Shown here: positions 8,722 through 15,439 of the stretch, piece after piece
Layout of the letters: every line of letters begins with the position of its first letter
Position numbering within the stretch: the first letter of the stretch is position 1
Source: a virus
Virus record (IMG/VR): IMGVR_UViG_3300034106_002424
Location: 1-28,398 of that record
Strand: one strand, 5' to 3'
Length of the DNA: 28,398 nucleotides
Notes under the pieces: model-generated
What the model was told of the DNA's origin: nothing
Databases searched by the model: none
The model's input: the letters and a program-made list of their open reading frames with translations, nothing else
Made by a program: the position numbers and the translations under genes

Positions 8722-8798
8722 TGGCGCATCCAGTAGGAATCGAACCTACAACCTACGCCTTAGAAGGGCGTTGCTCTGTCCAGTTGAGCTATGGACGC
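8722..8798 (-). tRNA. tRNA-Arg (anticodon TCT) with encoded CCA
   Basis: A regular class I cloverleaf: acceptor GCGTCCA/TGGATGC, D arm with AACTGGACA loop, anticodon stem ACGCC/GGCGT around CTTCTAA, variable loop AGGTT, T stem GTAGG/CCTAC with TTCGATT, discriminator G and encoded CCA. It reads AGA, a codon used often in the + strand virion genes, so it may support late translation (inference). It is first of the three tRNAs in transcription order. Confidence 0.95.
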
Positions 8799-8805
8799 TT
8801 CTTTG

Positions 8806-9135
8806 TCAATGCCTCTTATACTCGTCCGTCACATTGACAGAGTCTTCAACACCGCAATAGTGACACCAATCTAGCCACACAGGATAGGGTGCCATTATCG
8901 TCTCTCTAGGCTCTCCACAGAGAGTGTAATGACGTCCACTTCGTGTTACAGCCTCCAGCTTCTCCATGTCAAAGCTCTTGATTGCTGTAGACACCCTGGT
9001 TGCCCACATGTCTGTGAAGTCAAAGCCAACAATGTGTCGCTCTAGTTCTCCTTTATATTCAATCTCATAGATTGACCAGTCTTGGACACTTACAGACTTG
9101 CAATGTTCAATGGACGTTACGGGAGTTAGAAACAT
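8806..9135 (-). CDS. Hypothetical phage protein, 109 residues
   Basis: Not recognised with confidence. The start at 9135 (MFLTPVTSI) was chosen because AGAGGA lies at ribosome-site distance; a longer frame to 9180 has no such site. It overlaps the end of the gene upstream by 29 bases. Near residues 60-75 it has the sequence LEAVTRSGRHYTLCGEP, a pattern I associate with small phage proteins that describe a 'tags and address' style beta hairpin, without known function. Four Cys residues (including CHYCG near the C-terminus) might bind metal, but the spacing does not form a standard finger. It is the last protein gene before the tRNAs. Confidence 0.72.
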   Translation of the reverse strand: MFLTPVTSIEHCKSVSVQDWSIYEIEYKGELERHIVGFDFTDMWATRVSTAIKSFDMEKLEAVTRSGRHYTLCGEPRETIMAPYPVWLDWCHYCGVEDSVNVTDEYKRH

Positions 9136-9298
9136 TTTTGATCCTCTGAAGGTTGTCGAAATAGGCCCTGTCAAAACCACGTTGCCATTCTTTTCCGCGT
9201 GTTGACGTCAAAGAATATTTACACTCAAGCCATCCTCTGCTGAAGGCGTAATAGCCCTCCTTGAATGCATAGGATGGCTCTACTTTTCTCATCTCCAT
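9107..9298 (-). CDS. Small protein with ribosome-modulation-factor-like pattern
   Basis: 63 residues from ATG at 9298, which follows GAGGACAGCA; an upstream GTG at 9343 has no clear ribosome site. The sequence pattern, aromatic-rich EGYYAFSRGW followed by KEWQRGFDRAYFDN, resembles the paired Gly-Tyr/Trp-Gly helices of ribosome modulation factor-like proteins found in phages. That likeness is weak and from memory; binding to ribosomes is only a suggestion. It overlaps the start of the downstream gene by 29 bases. Confidence 0.7.
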   Translation of the reverse strand: MEMRKVEPSYAFKEGYYAFSRGWLECKYSLTSTRGKEWQRGFDRAYFDNLQRIKNVSNSRNVH

Positions 9299-9358
9299 TG
9301 CTGTCCTCGCTCTGGTGTTGTTAAGGAGCCTCAATGTTGCCACACCGAAGCTCTGCTG

Positions 9359-9583
9359 TCAACTCTTGTTCTTGATGTAGGTGGCGTCTTCTTCAATTGG
9401 ATACATGTCACCGATGAAGATGGTGAAGAAAGGAATCTTGATGATGACGCCTGTGTAGCACAAGATTTGATCGTGCTTGGTGATGTTGCCATCATCATCG
9501 TAGTAGTCAGTACGGTAGCAATTTTCGTTGTTGTATTCGATGTCAAAGCCAATGCCTTGACGCAAAGTAATCATGATGCTCAT
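9359..9583 (-). CDS. Small acidic hypothetical protein downstream of phoH
   Basis: 74 residues, starting in an ATGA overlap with the stop of phoH, hence probably translated by coupling. It is rich in Asp, Tyr and Ile, with a stretch of alternating polar and hydrophobic residues (about 15-60) that suggests a small beta fold. Pattern elements such as DIEYNNENCYRTDYYDDDGN and VIIKIPFFTIFIGDMY have no match I can name. Function unknown; a nucleotide or host takeover role is possible only by position. Confidence 0.75.
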   Translation of the reverse strand: MSIMITLRQGIGFDIEYNNENCYRTDYYDDDGNITKHDQILCYTGVIIKIPFFTIFIGDMYPIEEDATYIKNKS

Positions 9584-10332
9584 TGTTGTTCTCCATCTTC
9601 ATATTGCATCTTAGCCACGATGTAGTCTTTCACCAAGCTACTGCGGCAGATGTCATCTACAGTGAACTCAAATTTACTGAATTGCTTCATAGCACCAGCA
9701 ATGTTCAAGAACTTGTTCAAGCCAGACTTATCGTCTTTCTTCTTCAAATCAGTCTGACGTACATCACCACAGAAGATGATTTTACTGGTGTGTCCAACGC
9801 GGGTGATGACGGTGTCGAGTTCTTCAAAGTTGCAGTTTTGGAACTCATCAACGAGGATGATGCTGTTGCTAAAGGTGGTGCCTCTGATGAACGATGTAGA
9901 CAAGAACTCCACATGTCCTTGCTCACAGAGCCTGTCCCAAGCGTCCTTGCGTGCAAACAAGTCTGTTGTGATTTGACGATAGGGCTGGATGTACACCTCC
10001 ATCTTCTCATCAACACCACCAGGCAAATATCCCATCTCTCTGCTTTGTACAGCAGACCTGATGATGACCACCTTACCAAACGGTGTAGACCTATCTAGGA
10101 CGTCTTCTAAGGCTTTGTACAGGGCGATGTAGGACTTGCCTGTACCTGCGACACCGTGAAGACACATGAAGTAGTGACCTCTGGCATAGGCTTCAAAGAA
10201 ATCACGTTGTGTATCACTCTTAGGCTGAATCGTTGACATGTCGTCTAGCTTCACCTTAAGAGAGTTTGTTCGCTGCGCTGGAGGCGCTTCACCAGAGCCT
10301 TCAAACAAAGCTGCCCTCTTCTTCGTTACCAT
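9580..10332 (-). CDS. phoH: PhoH-like ATPase
   Basis: P-loop NTPase of the PhoH family, very common in aquatic phages, where its exact role is still unclear (RNA-related ATPase activity has been suggested for the family). The start at 10332 follows AAGGAGATTT, a strong ribosome site, giving 250 residues. The Walker A motif GVAGTGKS lies at residues 60-67, and the Walker B-like IILVDEFQN near 150 matches the family's DExQN. SKIIFCGDVRQTD further on matches the family's sensor-type GDxxQxD motif. A terminator hairpin separates it from nrdJ upstream. The downstream small gene is coupled by ATGA. Confidence 0.95.
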   Translation of the reverse strand: MVTKKRAALFEGSGEAPPAQRTNSLKVKLDDMSTIQPKSDTQRDFFEAYARGHYFMCLHGVAGTGKSYIALYKALEDVLDRSTPFGKVVIIRSAVQSREMGYLPGGVDEKMEVYIQPYRQITTDLFARKDAWDRLCEQGHVEFLSTSFIRGTTFSNSIILVDEFQNCNFEELDTVITRVGHTSKIIFCGDVRQTDLKKKDDKSGLNKFLNIAGAMKQFSKFEFTVDDICRSSLVKDYIVAKMQYEDGEQQ

Positions 10333-10352
10333 AAATCTCCTTCCTACAAATG

Positions 10353-10376
10353 AAAAGAGGGCCATTATAGCCCTCT
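10353..10376 (-). terminator. Intrinsic terminator after nrdJ, before phoH
   Basis: Leftward RNA forms a 7-bp stem AGAGGGC/GCCCTCT (10370-10376 with 10356-10362) around the loop TATAATG, followed by a short T-run (ttttc). It lies 13 bases after the nrdJ stop. Because phoH follows at once, either termination is partial or a promoter lies here; the loop happens to hold a perfect TATAAT. Confidence 0.75.
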
Positions 10377-10388
10377 GTTTGTTACTGA

Positions 10389-12284
10389 TTAGCGAATTTC
10401 ACAGCTACCTGCGGTACAGGACAACATCTGAATTCCCTCAACGTTGTCCGTCATCTCTAGGAAACCATCCCAATCGATGTCGGTTGGCATTAGCTTCAGC
10501 ATCTCTTCGTATTGATCTCCATTGATTTCCTCATATGGAGCCTGGCGATAAGTGCCTCCGTCATATGGAAGGAAGCTAACGCCAGTGATTTCATCGAAGT
10601 GTTGCCACACCCAAGCACCAACAGCAGGCCATTCCTCTTCCTTCACAGAGATGGTCACAGAAGGCTTGTGCTCACACCAGTGACGTTGGAACATCAACCA
10701 CAGCTTCAGATGCTTCAAAGCATCGATGTGATCGCGCAGAACAGCATCACCATCTGACTTCATCGGGAAGGAGAAGACAGTGGTGCTTTCTGGCTTCATC
10801 ACACAAGGCTCAGCGGGGAAGCCTGCTTGCTTCATGAAATCCGTCAGAGGATCTTTGTTGTCACTGCGGACACGACGGATGTAATAGGCAGAGTGTTGTG
10901 GATGAATACCACTGGCAGTGCCTGTCAGTTGTGATGCTGTTCCCTCAGGCTTGACACAGGTGATAGCAGCCGAGACGTTGATGCCAATGTCAGCAGCAAA
11001 CTTGGCGTTGGTTTCAACGGAGATGGCCCTCAGAGTCTCAAGAATAGCAGGTAACTCAGGATTGTCTGGGTTGTTCAGCAGAGCGTTGTCAAGAATGCCC
11101 GTCATAGACACACCCAACAGACGCTCTTGTTCTGTGTTGGTCTGCCAAATCTTTCGCAGATATGGGAAGTTGGTCATCGTCGATTGAAAGGTGCCCAAGA
11201 TCGTTGCCATAGCAACCTTATCAACCAATCGCTCCACAGTATCACTGCTACGAACAGCAATGGTAGATAGATTGCAAAATTGATAAGGACGAAGAATAAT
11301 CTCGCTGCAAGGGTTCGTACCCCACTCATGTCCTAGTTCTCTCCTTCCATTCTTAGCTGCTTGGAGATCGCTTGCATAGCGGCTGAAGATGCCTCGCTCA
11401 CCACTGTGGCTGTCATAGATGGAGCACCACTCACGCATGAACTTACCGACATCAGGCTTGCTGTCATACACAGCGCTGTTGTTTGCAAGAGCACGCTGAC
11501 CGTTGCCGTCCCACCAACTTCCTGCCTTAGCGTGCGCCATGCGATCATCGCTGAGATCAGACAATGAAATCATTGCACTACGACGAACACCACCAACCAC
11601 AACAACTTCACCAATCTTGCACAGGATGTCATGTGCCTCAAGACTGGTCAGCTTACGACCTACAGCGCCTTTGAACTTGGCAACAACATACTTGAACAGG
11701 TCTTCCAGCGGACCAGGCCCACTGGCACGCCCACCAAAGGTCTTCAATCGTGTGCCTGAGGGACGCACAGCAGAGACGTCCCATTTTGGGATTTCGCCTG
11801 CATAAAGAAGGGCGATGATTTGACGCAAAGACTTTGCCCAACCTTCCTTGGAGTCCTTGACAACAACCACAGTGTTAGAGTCAAAGAGACGATCAGGTAC
11901 TTCAGGGAGCTTGTTGACATACTTTTGTTCCACGCTAAAGCCTACACCAGTGCCACACAGCAGGATGTACATAGCCTCATCGAACGCCTTAGTGTCGTCA
12001 ATGGGCATATAGGAGCAGTTGTAACCAGCAACGTTCTGACGCTCCAGAGCCCCACCAGCGGTCATGATGGCACGCATAGACGGCAACACCTCACGGTTTA
12101 CCATCTCTGTTTCCAGCTTCTGCCGCAGATCAGCAGGGATGTCGTAGTTGTGGTTCTTCTTCAGATGAGTCTGCATGAAATCGAAATAGCGCTTGACGCT
12201 TTCATGCCAATGCTCACGACGTCCCTTGTCATCAAGGAAACGTGCATAGCGGCTCTTTGCAATGTAGGTTTGATACGGTGTCAT
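10389..12284 (-). CDS. nrdJ: Adenosylcobalamin-dependent (class II) ribonucleotide reductase, monomeric type
   Basis: Reduces ribonucleotides (by family analogy, triphosphates) to deoxyribonucleotides using B12 coenzyme, without oxygen dependence and without a second subunit. 631 residues. Motifs in order: Cys90 (GYNCSYMP), one of the redox pair; NPCSEIIL at 324-331 with Cys326 as the thiyl radical site and Glu328; FCNLS with Cys337 as the second redox Cys; KPEGTASQL phosphate-binding loop; and a C-terminal Cys623-x4-Cys628 pair for re-reduction, as in the Lactobacillus leichmannii enzyme. All key residues are present, so it should be active. Flanked by terminator hairpins on both sides. Works with ThyX and the MazG-like protein in dNTP supply. 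Confidence 0.96.
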   Translation of the reverse strand: MTPYQTYIAKSRYARFLDDKGRREHWHESVKRYFDFMQTHLKKNHNYDIPADLRQKLETEMVNREVLPSMRAIMTAGGALERQNVAGYNCSYMPIDDTKAFDEAMYILLCGTGVGFSVEQKYVNKLPEVPDRLFDSNTVVVVKDSKEGWAKSLRQIIALLYAGEIPKWDVSAVRPSGTRLKTFGGRASGPGPLEDLFKYVVAKFKGAVGRKLTSLEAHDILCKIGEVVVVGGVRRSAMISLSDLSDDRMAHAKAGSWWDGNGQRALANNSAVYDSKPDVGKFMREWCSIYDSHSGERGIFSRYASDLQAAKNGRRELGHEWGTNPCSEIILRPYQFCNLSTIAVRSSDTVERLVDKVAMATILGTFQSTMTNFPYLRKIWQTNTEQERLLGVSMTGILDNALLNNPDNPELPAILETLRAISVETNAKFAADIGINVSAAITCVKPEGTASQLTGTASGIHPQHSAYYIRRVRSDNKDPLTDFMKQAGFPAEPCVMKPESTTVFSFPMKSDGDAVLRDHIDALKHLKLWLMFQRHWCEHKPSVTISVKEEEWPAVGAWVWQHFDEITGVSFLPYDGGTYRQAPYEEINGDQYEEMLKLMPTDIDWDGFLEMTDNVEGIQMLSCTAGSCEIR

Positions 12285-12304
12285 TTATTCTTCCTCACAG
12301 ATAC

Positions 12305-12328
12305 AAAAGGCAGCATCTCTGCTGCCTT
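12305..12328 (-). terminator. Intrinsic terminator between the mazG-like gene and nrdJ
   Basis: An 8-bp perfect stem (AAGGCAGC/GCTGCCTT, 12321-12328 with 12307-12314), a 6-base loop and a following TTTT in the leftward RNA. It lies in the 73-base gap between the two genes. Rightward there is no T-run, so it acts on the early transcript only. The nrdJ gene would then need read-through or its own promoter, which I could not identify. Confidence 0.85.
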
Positions 12329-12357
12329 AACAAAACGGGGTCGGTGGTTATATCACA

Positions 12358-12678
12358 TTAGCGTTCGTCTCCACTACCTCCTATGACGTTACGTTGTTGA
12401 CGAGAGTATAGCTTGTTGATGTTGTACATAGCCACTTCAGACAACGGGATGTCATACATCTTAGCAATGCTTGAGACAAACCACAAGACATCACCAAGCT
12501 CTTTCTTCAGCATCTCTGTGTAGTTGTCTGAATAACCGTCTCTAATGGCTTTAGCACGAAGGCTACAAACTTCTCCAACTTCACCAGCTAAGCCATTGAA
12601 TAGATATTCATTGTTCTTAGCTGAGTCAAGCGCAAACTTCCAAGACTGCTGTTGGTAGGTGTCAAAGTCATTCATCAT
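12358..12678 (-). CDS. MazG-like NTP pyrophosphohydrolase
   Basis: All-alpha NTP-PPase family protein of 106 residues from ATG at 12678; the family usually begins just before an NDFDTYQQQ-like segment, so upstream in-frame starts were rejected. The metal-binding pattern is clear: EVGEV (E-x2-E type) and, about 35 residues later, KKELGDVLWF (E-x2-D). These proteins hydrolyse NTPs or dNTPs and may clean the nucleotide pool or modulate (p)ppGpp; the substrate here is unknown. It starts inside the last codons of the preceding 58-residue gene. A terminator follows. Confidence 0.88.
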   Translation of the reverse strand: MMNDFDTYQQQSWKFALDSAKNNEYLFNGLAGEVGEVCSLRAKAIRDGYSDNYTEMLKKELGDVLWFVSSIAKMYDIPLSEVAMYNINKLYSRQQRNVIGGSGDER

Positions 12679-12844
12679 CTGTGTACCAATACCTGCAATA
12701 GAAGTGTTCACCAAATTCATCGATGAGTGAAGATGGATAACCATTCTCAATCAACCATGCTTGATGGTCTGTCACACCGTCAGGGATGGTCTTAGGAAAC
12801 CCATATCTCCACCCCGACGGTGGATCAATCATAAGCTGTTTCAT
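12668..12844 (-). CDS. Small phage protein with WRYGFPK motif, 58 residues
   Basis: Runs from ATG at 12844 to TGA at 12668. Its start overlaps the stop of the alternative-frame gene upstream (ATGA at 12841-12844), and its end overlaps the mazG-like start by 11 bases. The protein has a pattern I have seen in small proteins of marine and freshwater phages: PSGWRYGFPK, then WLIENGYPSSLID and FYCRYW at the end. Function unknown. The gene chain and the protein-like composition make it credible although short. Confidence 0.8.
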   Translation of the reverse strand: MKQLMIDPPSGWRYGFPKTIPDGVTDHQAWLIENGYPSSLIDEFGEHFYCRYWYTDDE

Positions 12845-13719
12845 GCTGTGTTGGTTCCGTAGTAGCTGCCGTCAGGTAAACTGTTGTGACAAGTGCTTGA
12901 AGGCTTCTGCGGCACATAAGGGGACTTGTCCGTTACCAATGGCTTTAAGTCGGTCCACCCGAGCGGCCACCCCATCAACCACTCTACCCACGTTGGGTTC
13001 AGTTTGCCACCAACCACAGTCGCTAAACCATCCCCGCTGGTCGCGCTGGCTCCCTTGCGGTTGTAGTTCCCGCAGACTGTTGGAGTGGGCCACATCTCTG
13101 GCACCTTCCCTTGCGCCTTGCGAACATCCCTTCCGGCAATGGCTGACGCTTCCTCCAGCGACAACTCCCCGGCCAGCCACTTCTTCCGCATGATCCGCTG
13201 CGTTCCTTCGCATGGCATCGCTGACGCTGTCGGTGTGGGCCACAATCCACATTCTTTCTCTTTTGTGCGGAGCACCGACATCGGCTGCTCCCAATACAGC
13301 CCATCTTGCATCATACCCGAGCGAGGTAAGGTCTTTGAGGACTCTGACAAGTCCTCTAGTACGTAGGGCTGGGCTGTTTTCAACGAAGACATATTTTGGT
13401 TGTACTTCTCCGATGATTCGTGCCATGTGATACCACATTCCACTTCTTGCTCCGTTGATTCCAGCACCTTTTCCTGCTGTTGATATGTCCTGGCACGGAA
13501 AGCCTCCAGATACGACGTCAACAATTCCTCTCCACGGTTTTCCGTCAAAGGTTTGAACATCATCCCAAATCGGGAAAGTCGGGAGAACGCCGTCATTCTG
13601 TCTGGCGGCAAGTACGCTTGCTGGATAGGGTTCCCATTCAACGGCGCAGACGGTTCTCCATCCGAGCAAATGTCCCCCAAGAATTCCTCCACCAGCGCCT
13701 GCGAAAAGAGCCAACTCAT
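12841..13719 (-). CDS. Alternative-frame ORF covering the dcm gene, 292 residues
   Basis: A second open frame on the same strand as dcm, four bases out of step at its start. It starts with ATG directly after the thyX stop, spans the whole methyltransferase gene and ends 31 bases beyond it, with its TGA overlapping the next start (ATGA). This coupling is typical of this operon and is not shown by dcm itself. Its sequence shows motifs I recall from phage proteins of unknown function encoded opposite dcm motifs: SWLFSQALVEE at the start, two WPTPT blocks, and LNPTWVEWLMGWPLGWTDL near the end. It may be a real overlapping gene, or a frame kept open by the codon pattern of dcm. No function known. 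Confidence 0.5.
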   Translation of the reverse strand: MSWLFSQALVEEFLGDICSDGEPSAPLNGNPIQQAYLPPDRMTAFSRLSRFGMMFKPLTENRGEELLTSYLEAFRARTYQQQEKVLESTEQEVECGITWHESSEKYNQNMSSLKTAQPYVLEDLSESSKTLPRSGMMQDGLYWEQPMSVLRTKEKECGLWPTPTASAMPCEGTQRIMRKKWLAGELSLEEASAIAGRDVRKAQGKVPEMWPTPTVCGNYNRKGASATSGDGLATVVGGKLNPTWVEWLMGWPLGWTDLKPLVTDKSPYVPQKPSSTCHNSLPDGSYYGTNTA

Positions 13720-13723
13720 TCAC
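12872..13723 (-). CDS. dcm: C5 cytosine-specific DNA methyltransferase
   Basis: Transfers a methyl group from S-adenosylmethionine to C5 of cytosine in DNA; in phages this protects against or mimics host restriction sites. 283 residues, compact for the family. Conserved motifs in order: I (ALFAGAGGG, 5-13, cofactor site), IV (GGFPCQDIS with catalytic Cys77), VI (FVENSP, Glu115), VIII (HKRERMWIV, 153-161), X (AIGNGQVP, near 262-269). The target recognition region between VIII and X is about 100 residues. Start is GTG at 13723, inside the last bases of thyX, with AGGAGAAGGT upstream. No partner endonuclease is nearby, so it is probably an orphan enzyme. The whole gene is shared with a second reading frame. 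Confidence 0.95.
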   Translation of the reverse strand: MNELALFAGAGGGILGGHLLGWRTVCAVEWEPYPASVLAARQNDGVLPTFPIWDDVQTFDGKPWRGIVDVVSGGFPCQDISTAGKGAGINGARSGMWYHMARIIGEVQPKYVFVENSPALRTRGLVRVLKDLTSLGYDARWAVLGAADVGAPHKRERMWIVAHTDSVSDAMRRNAADHAEEVAGRGVVAGGSVSHCRKGCSQGAREGARDVAHSNSLRELQPQGSQRDQRGWFSDCGWWQTEPNVGRVVDGVAARVDRLKAIGNGQVPLCAAEAFKHLSQQFT

Positions 13724-14346
13724 ACCTTCTCCTTTAATGAAGGTAAAAGATTGTAGACAATTTCTTTACACTGCTCTGCTACATCTCTGTGCTCCTTTTG
13801 TGTAGCAACATCACATCGAACATCAATGTAATGCAACCAGCTTCGCACTGTACCATTGACATACATCCTCGACATCGTCAGCCCTTCAGGCAACACCTTC
13901 CGAGCCACTTCCTTTGCTACACCATTTGCCAGCGCTTGCTCATAAGCCTGTCTAGCCTTGATCCACACCGACACTTGCTGCTCTGTCCACCAACGTGTTA
14001 ACTCTCGGTCTTCAGTGGGGATGGAGTTTTGTCTGTTCTTGTTGTCTTGTAGCCTGGCTTCACCGACGCTGTAGTCAGTGACTTCAGCATAGCGCTGGCT
14101 AAACTCTTGGAAGCTGAAGCTGCGATGTCGAAGAATCTGACGGGCAATGTCTCTTGTTGTTTCCAGTTCTATACAGATGTTGCCCATTTCAAACACAGAC
14201 CAATGTCCATGCTTCATGCAATAGCGCAACAACTTACCTGCTGTTGCGTCGTTGCTTTGATTGCTAGGGTTGCTCACCCGAGCGCAATAGGCAACGACGC
14301 TCTCCAGATTAGGCGTTGCCCAGATCAGCTTCGCTCTTGCCGTCAT
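13720..14346 (-). CDS. thyX: Flavin-dependent thymidylate synthase ThyX
   Basis: Makes dTMP from dUMP using FAD, NADPH and methylenetetrahydrofolate. 208 residues from ATG at 14346, which follows AAGGAAGTGGACG; an upstream frame to 14394 lacks a ribosome site. The signature RHRSFSFQEFSQRY matches the ThyX motif RHRx7S, and downstream LPEGLTMSRMYVNGTVRSW matches the active-site region with the substrate-binding Arg and Ser residues of the family. It overlaps the preceding gene by 38 bases and runs directly into dcm (its stop TGA precedes both overlapping starts). Works with NrdJ and the MazG-like protein on nucleotide supply. Confidence 0.96.
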   Translation of the reverse strand: MTARAKLIWATPNLESVVAYCARVSNPSNQSNDATAGKLLRYCMKHGHWSVFEMGNICIELETTRDIARQILRHRSFSFQEFSQRYAEVTDYSVGEARLQDNKNRQNSIPTEDRELTRWWTEQQVSVWIKARQAYEQALANGVAKEVARKVLPEGLTMSRMYVNGTVRSWLHYIDVRCDVATQKEHRDVAEQCKEIVYNLLPSLKEKV

Positions 14347-14512
14347 CGTCCACTTCCTTAATAGAAATTGGAGACTCGTCCAGCCTATCCACAAACTCTG
14401 TCAGAGCTTTTGTGATGGTGGTACGAAGAATGAGTTGCACTTCTTCATATGTCAACTCATAAGAAACCAAAGCACTACCATCTTCCTGTTCAATTACTTC
14501 ATGAATCTGCAT
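14309..14512 (-). CDS. Small acidic protein, unknown function
   Basis: 67 residues with a strong ribosome site (AAGGAGAACAGAG ATG). It overlaps the start of thyX by 38 bases. The sequence is acidic and helical in its middle (LTYEEVQLILRTTITKAL), without Cys or a membrane segment. The C-terminus is Asp/Glu-rich. Not recognised; might be a small regulator of a neighbouring enzyme by position only. Confidence 0.75.
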   Translation of the reverse strand: MQIHEVIEQEDGSALVSYELTYEEVQLILRTTITKALTEFVDRLDESPISIKEVDDDGKSEADLGNA

Positions 14513-14523
14513 CTCTGTTCTCC

Positions 14524-14778
14524 TTAGACGCGAATATATTGATCTTCAGGATCAATACCGTTCTTGATGTCTTGTGCTTCATCGCTGGTGAAGTAGTAGT
14601 CAAACAATACTTCCATTCCCTTCATCGTCCTCAACGTCACAAGCTGATCTTCAGGATGACGATGTTCAAAATCATCCCCTTCAGCTTCCTTCTTCAAGTC
14701 AAAGTAGTCCTGCTTTAGGATGCACTTGAAGAAGCCATAGGCTGTGTCGTAGTCCAGCTTTAGTGTGATGTCATTCAT
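14524..14778 (-). CDS. Small acidic hypothetical protein
   Basis: 84 residues. The start overlaps the stop of the HNH gene (ATGA at 14775-14778), with AAGGAAAG just upstream. It is rich in Asp, Glu, Phe and Tyr; predicted mixed helix, with LKLDYDTAYGFFKCILKQDY near the start and IDPEDQYIRV at the end. It has the look of a small phage regulatory protein, but I cannot name a family. Its stop (TAA at 14524) overlaps the ribosome site of the next gene. Confidence 0.78.
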   Translation of the reverse strand: MNDITLKLDYDTAYGFFKCILKQDYFDLKKEAEGDDFEHRHPEDQLVTLRTMKGMEVLFDYYFTSDEAQDIKNGIDPEDQYIRV

Positions 14779-15149
14779 TTCTTTCTTTCCTTTCGTTCAA
14801 GAAGTGTCTTCTTTGTGTGGCATTCTTTACAAAGTACCTGCAATTTGTCCATTTCGACGTACAACCTTTCGATGAATACGTCCCAACTGACGAAGCCCTG
14901 CTTAGGGTCAACAACAGGATCGATGTGGTCTACAGCAATGTTCTTTGATGTAAAGACACCGCTGCATTGAGCACATCGATAGTGCAGGGCTAGTTTACCA
15001 GTGTCTTTGTTGATCTGTCTACCTACTTCAGCATCCTTCAGCACACGCCATTTGACAGGCCACCTATGAGACGCTGATCTTAGAGCACTGACAACAAAGC
15101 TACGGAACCTAGCCTCTGTCCATTGTCCGCTGTTGCGTAGCTTCACCAT
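14775..15149 (-). CDS. HNH endonuclease-like protein
   Basis: 124 residues with the HNH/zinc pattern: Cys59-x2-Cys62, DHIDP (Asp74, His75), and Cys107-x2-Cys110-His111. The N-terminal half (WTEARFRSFVVSALR) is typical of a phage HNH group found beside replication genes. The central Asn of the HNH triad is not obvious (the spot reads DKLQVLC), so catalytic activity is uncertain. The fold coordinates zinc through the two Cys pairs. Its start overlaps the DUF3310 stop; translation is likely coupled because no good ribosome site is visible. The role may be DNA processing during replication or packaging; a homing role is less likely since no intron or gene is split. Confidence 0.88.
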   Translation of the reverse strand: MVKLRNSGQWTEARFRSFVVSALRSASHRWPVKWRVLKDAEVGRQINKDTGKLALHYRCAQCSGVFTSKNIAVDHIDPVVDPKQGFVSWDVFIERLYVEMDKLQVLCKECHTKKTLLERKERKK

Positions 15150-15439
15150 CCAAATGGTTCTGTGCTGCGGATGGGTAGGTCAAACAACTCAAGCTGCTTA
15201 GGCTGCTCAGGCTGCTTAGGAATAGTGACAAGCCCTTCCTTCTCCCTCCGCTCAATCTCCCTGTTGATGTACCAGGCAGCTTTCCGTAGGTCTTCAATGT
15301 CGTTGCCTTTGTGATCAGCACGCCATAGATATTTGACAGCGTTGCCAACACAGAAGCTCATGTGCTCTGTCACTTCTATGCACTCAATGCCGCTGGGATG
15401 GGCGGTGTAGTGCTGTGGATGATTGATATTGTCCTTCAT
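15143..15439 (-). CDS. DUF3310 protein (T7 gp1.7-like)
   Basis: 98 residues from ATG at 15439, with AAAGGAACAACA upstream and an ATGA overlap with the exonuclease stop. The pattern NHPQHYTAHPSGIECIEVTE followed by FCVGNAVKYLWRADHKG is characteristic of DUF3310, the family of T7 gene 1.7, which was reported to have nucleotide kinase activity. A further helix holds DLRKAAWYINREIE. The C-terminal extension is Pro/Gln-rich and ends in FGW. Likely linked to nucleotide metabolism. Confidence 0.9.
   Translation of the reverse strand: MKDNINHPQHYTAHPSGIECIEVTEHMSFCVGNAVKYLWRADHKGNDIEDLRKAAWYINREIERREKEGLVTIPKQPEQPKQLELFDLPIRSTEPFGW

Noticed and set aside
8806-9180. Longer start for the 109-residue gene at 9180
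   Set aside because: No ribosome site precedes 9180, while 9135 has AGAGGA at the right distance.
11503-12386. + strand open frames across nrdJ
   Set aside because: They are antisense to a complete reductase gene and have no ribosome sites or recognisable motifs.
12872-13723. Restriction-modification system around dcm
   Set aside because: No endonuclease gene of a matching type flanks dcm; neighbours are thyX and a mazG-like gene.
14775-15149. HNH gene as a homing endonuclease in an intron
   Set aside because: Neighbouring genes are intact and the HNH gene is coupled in the operon, so there is no sign of an intron or inserted homing element.
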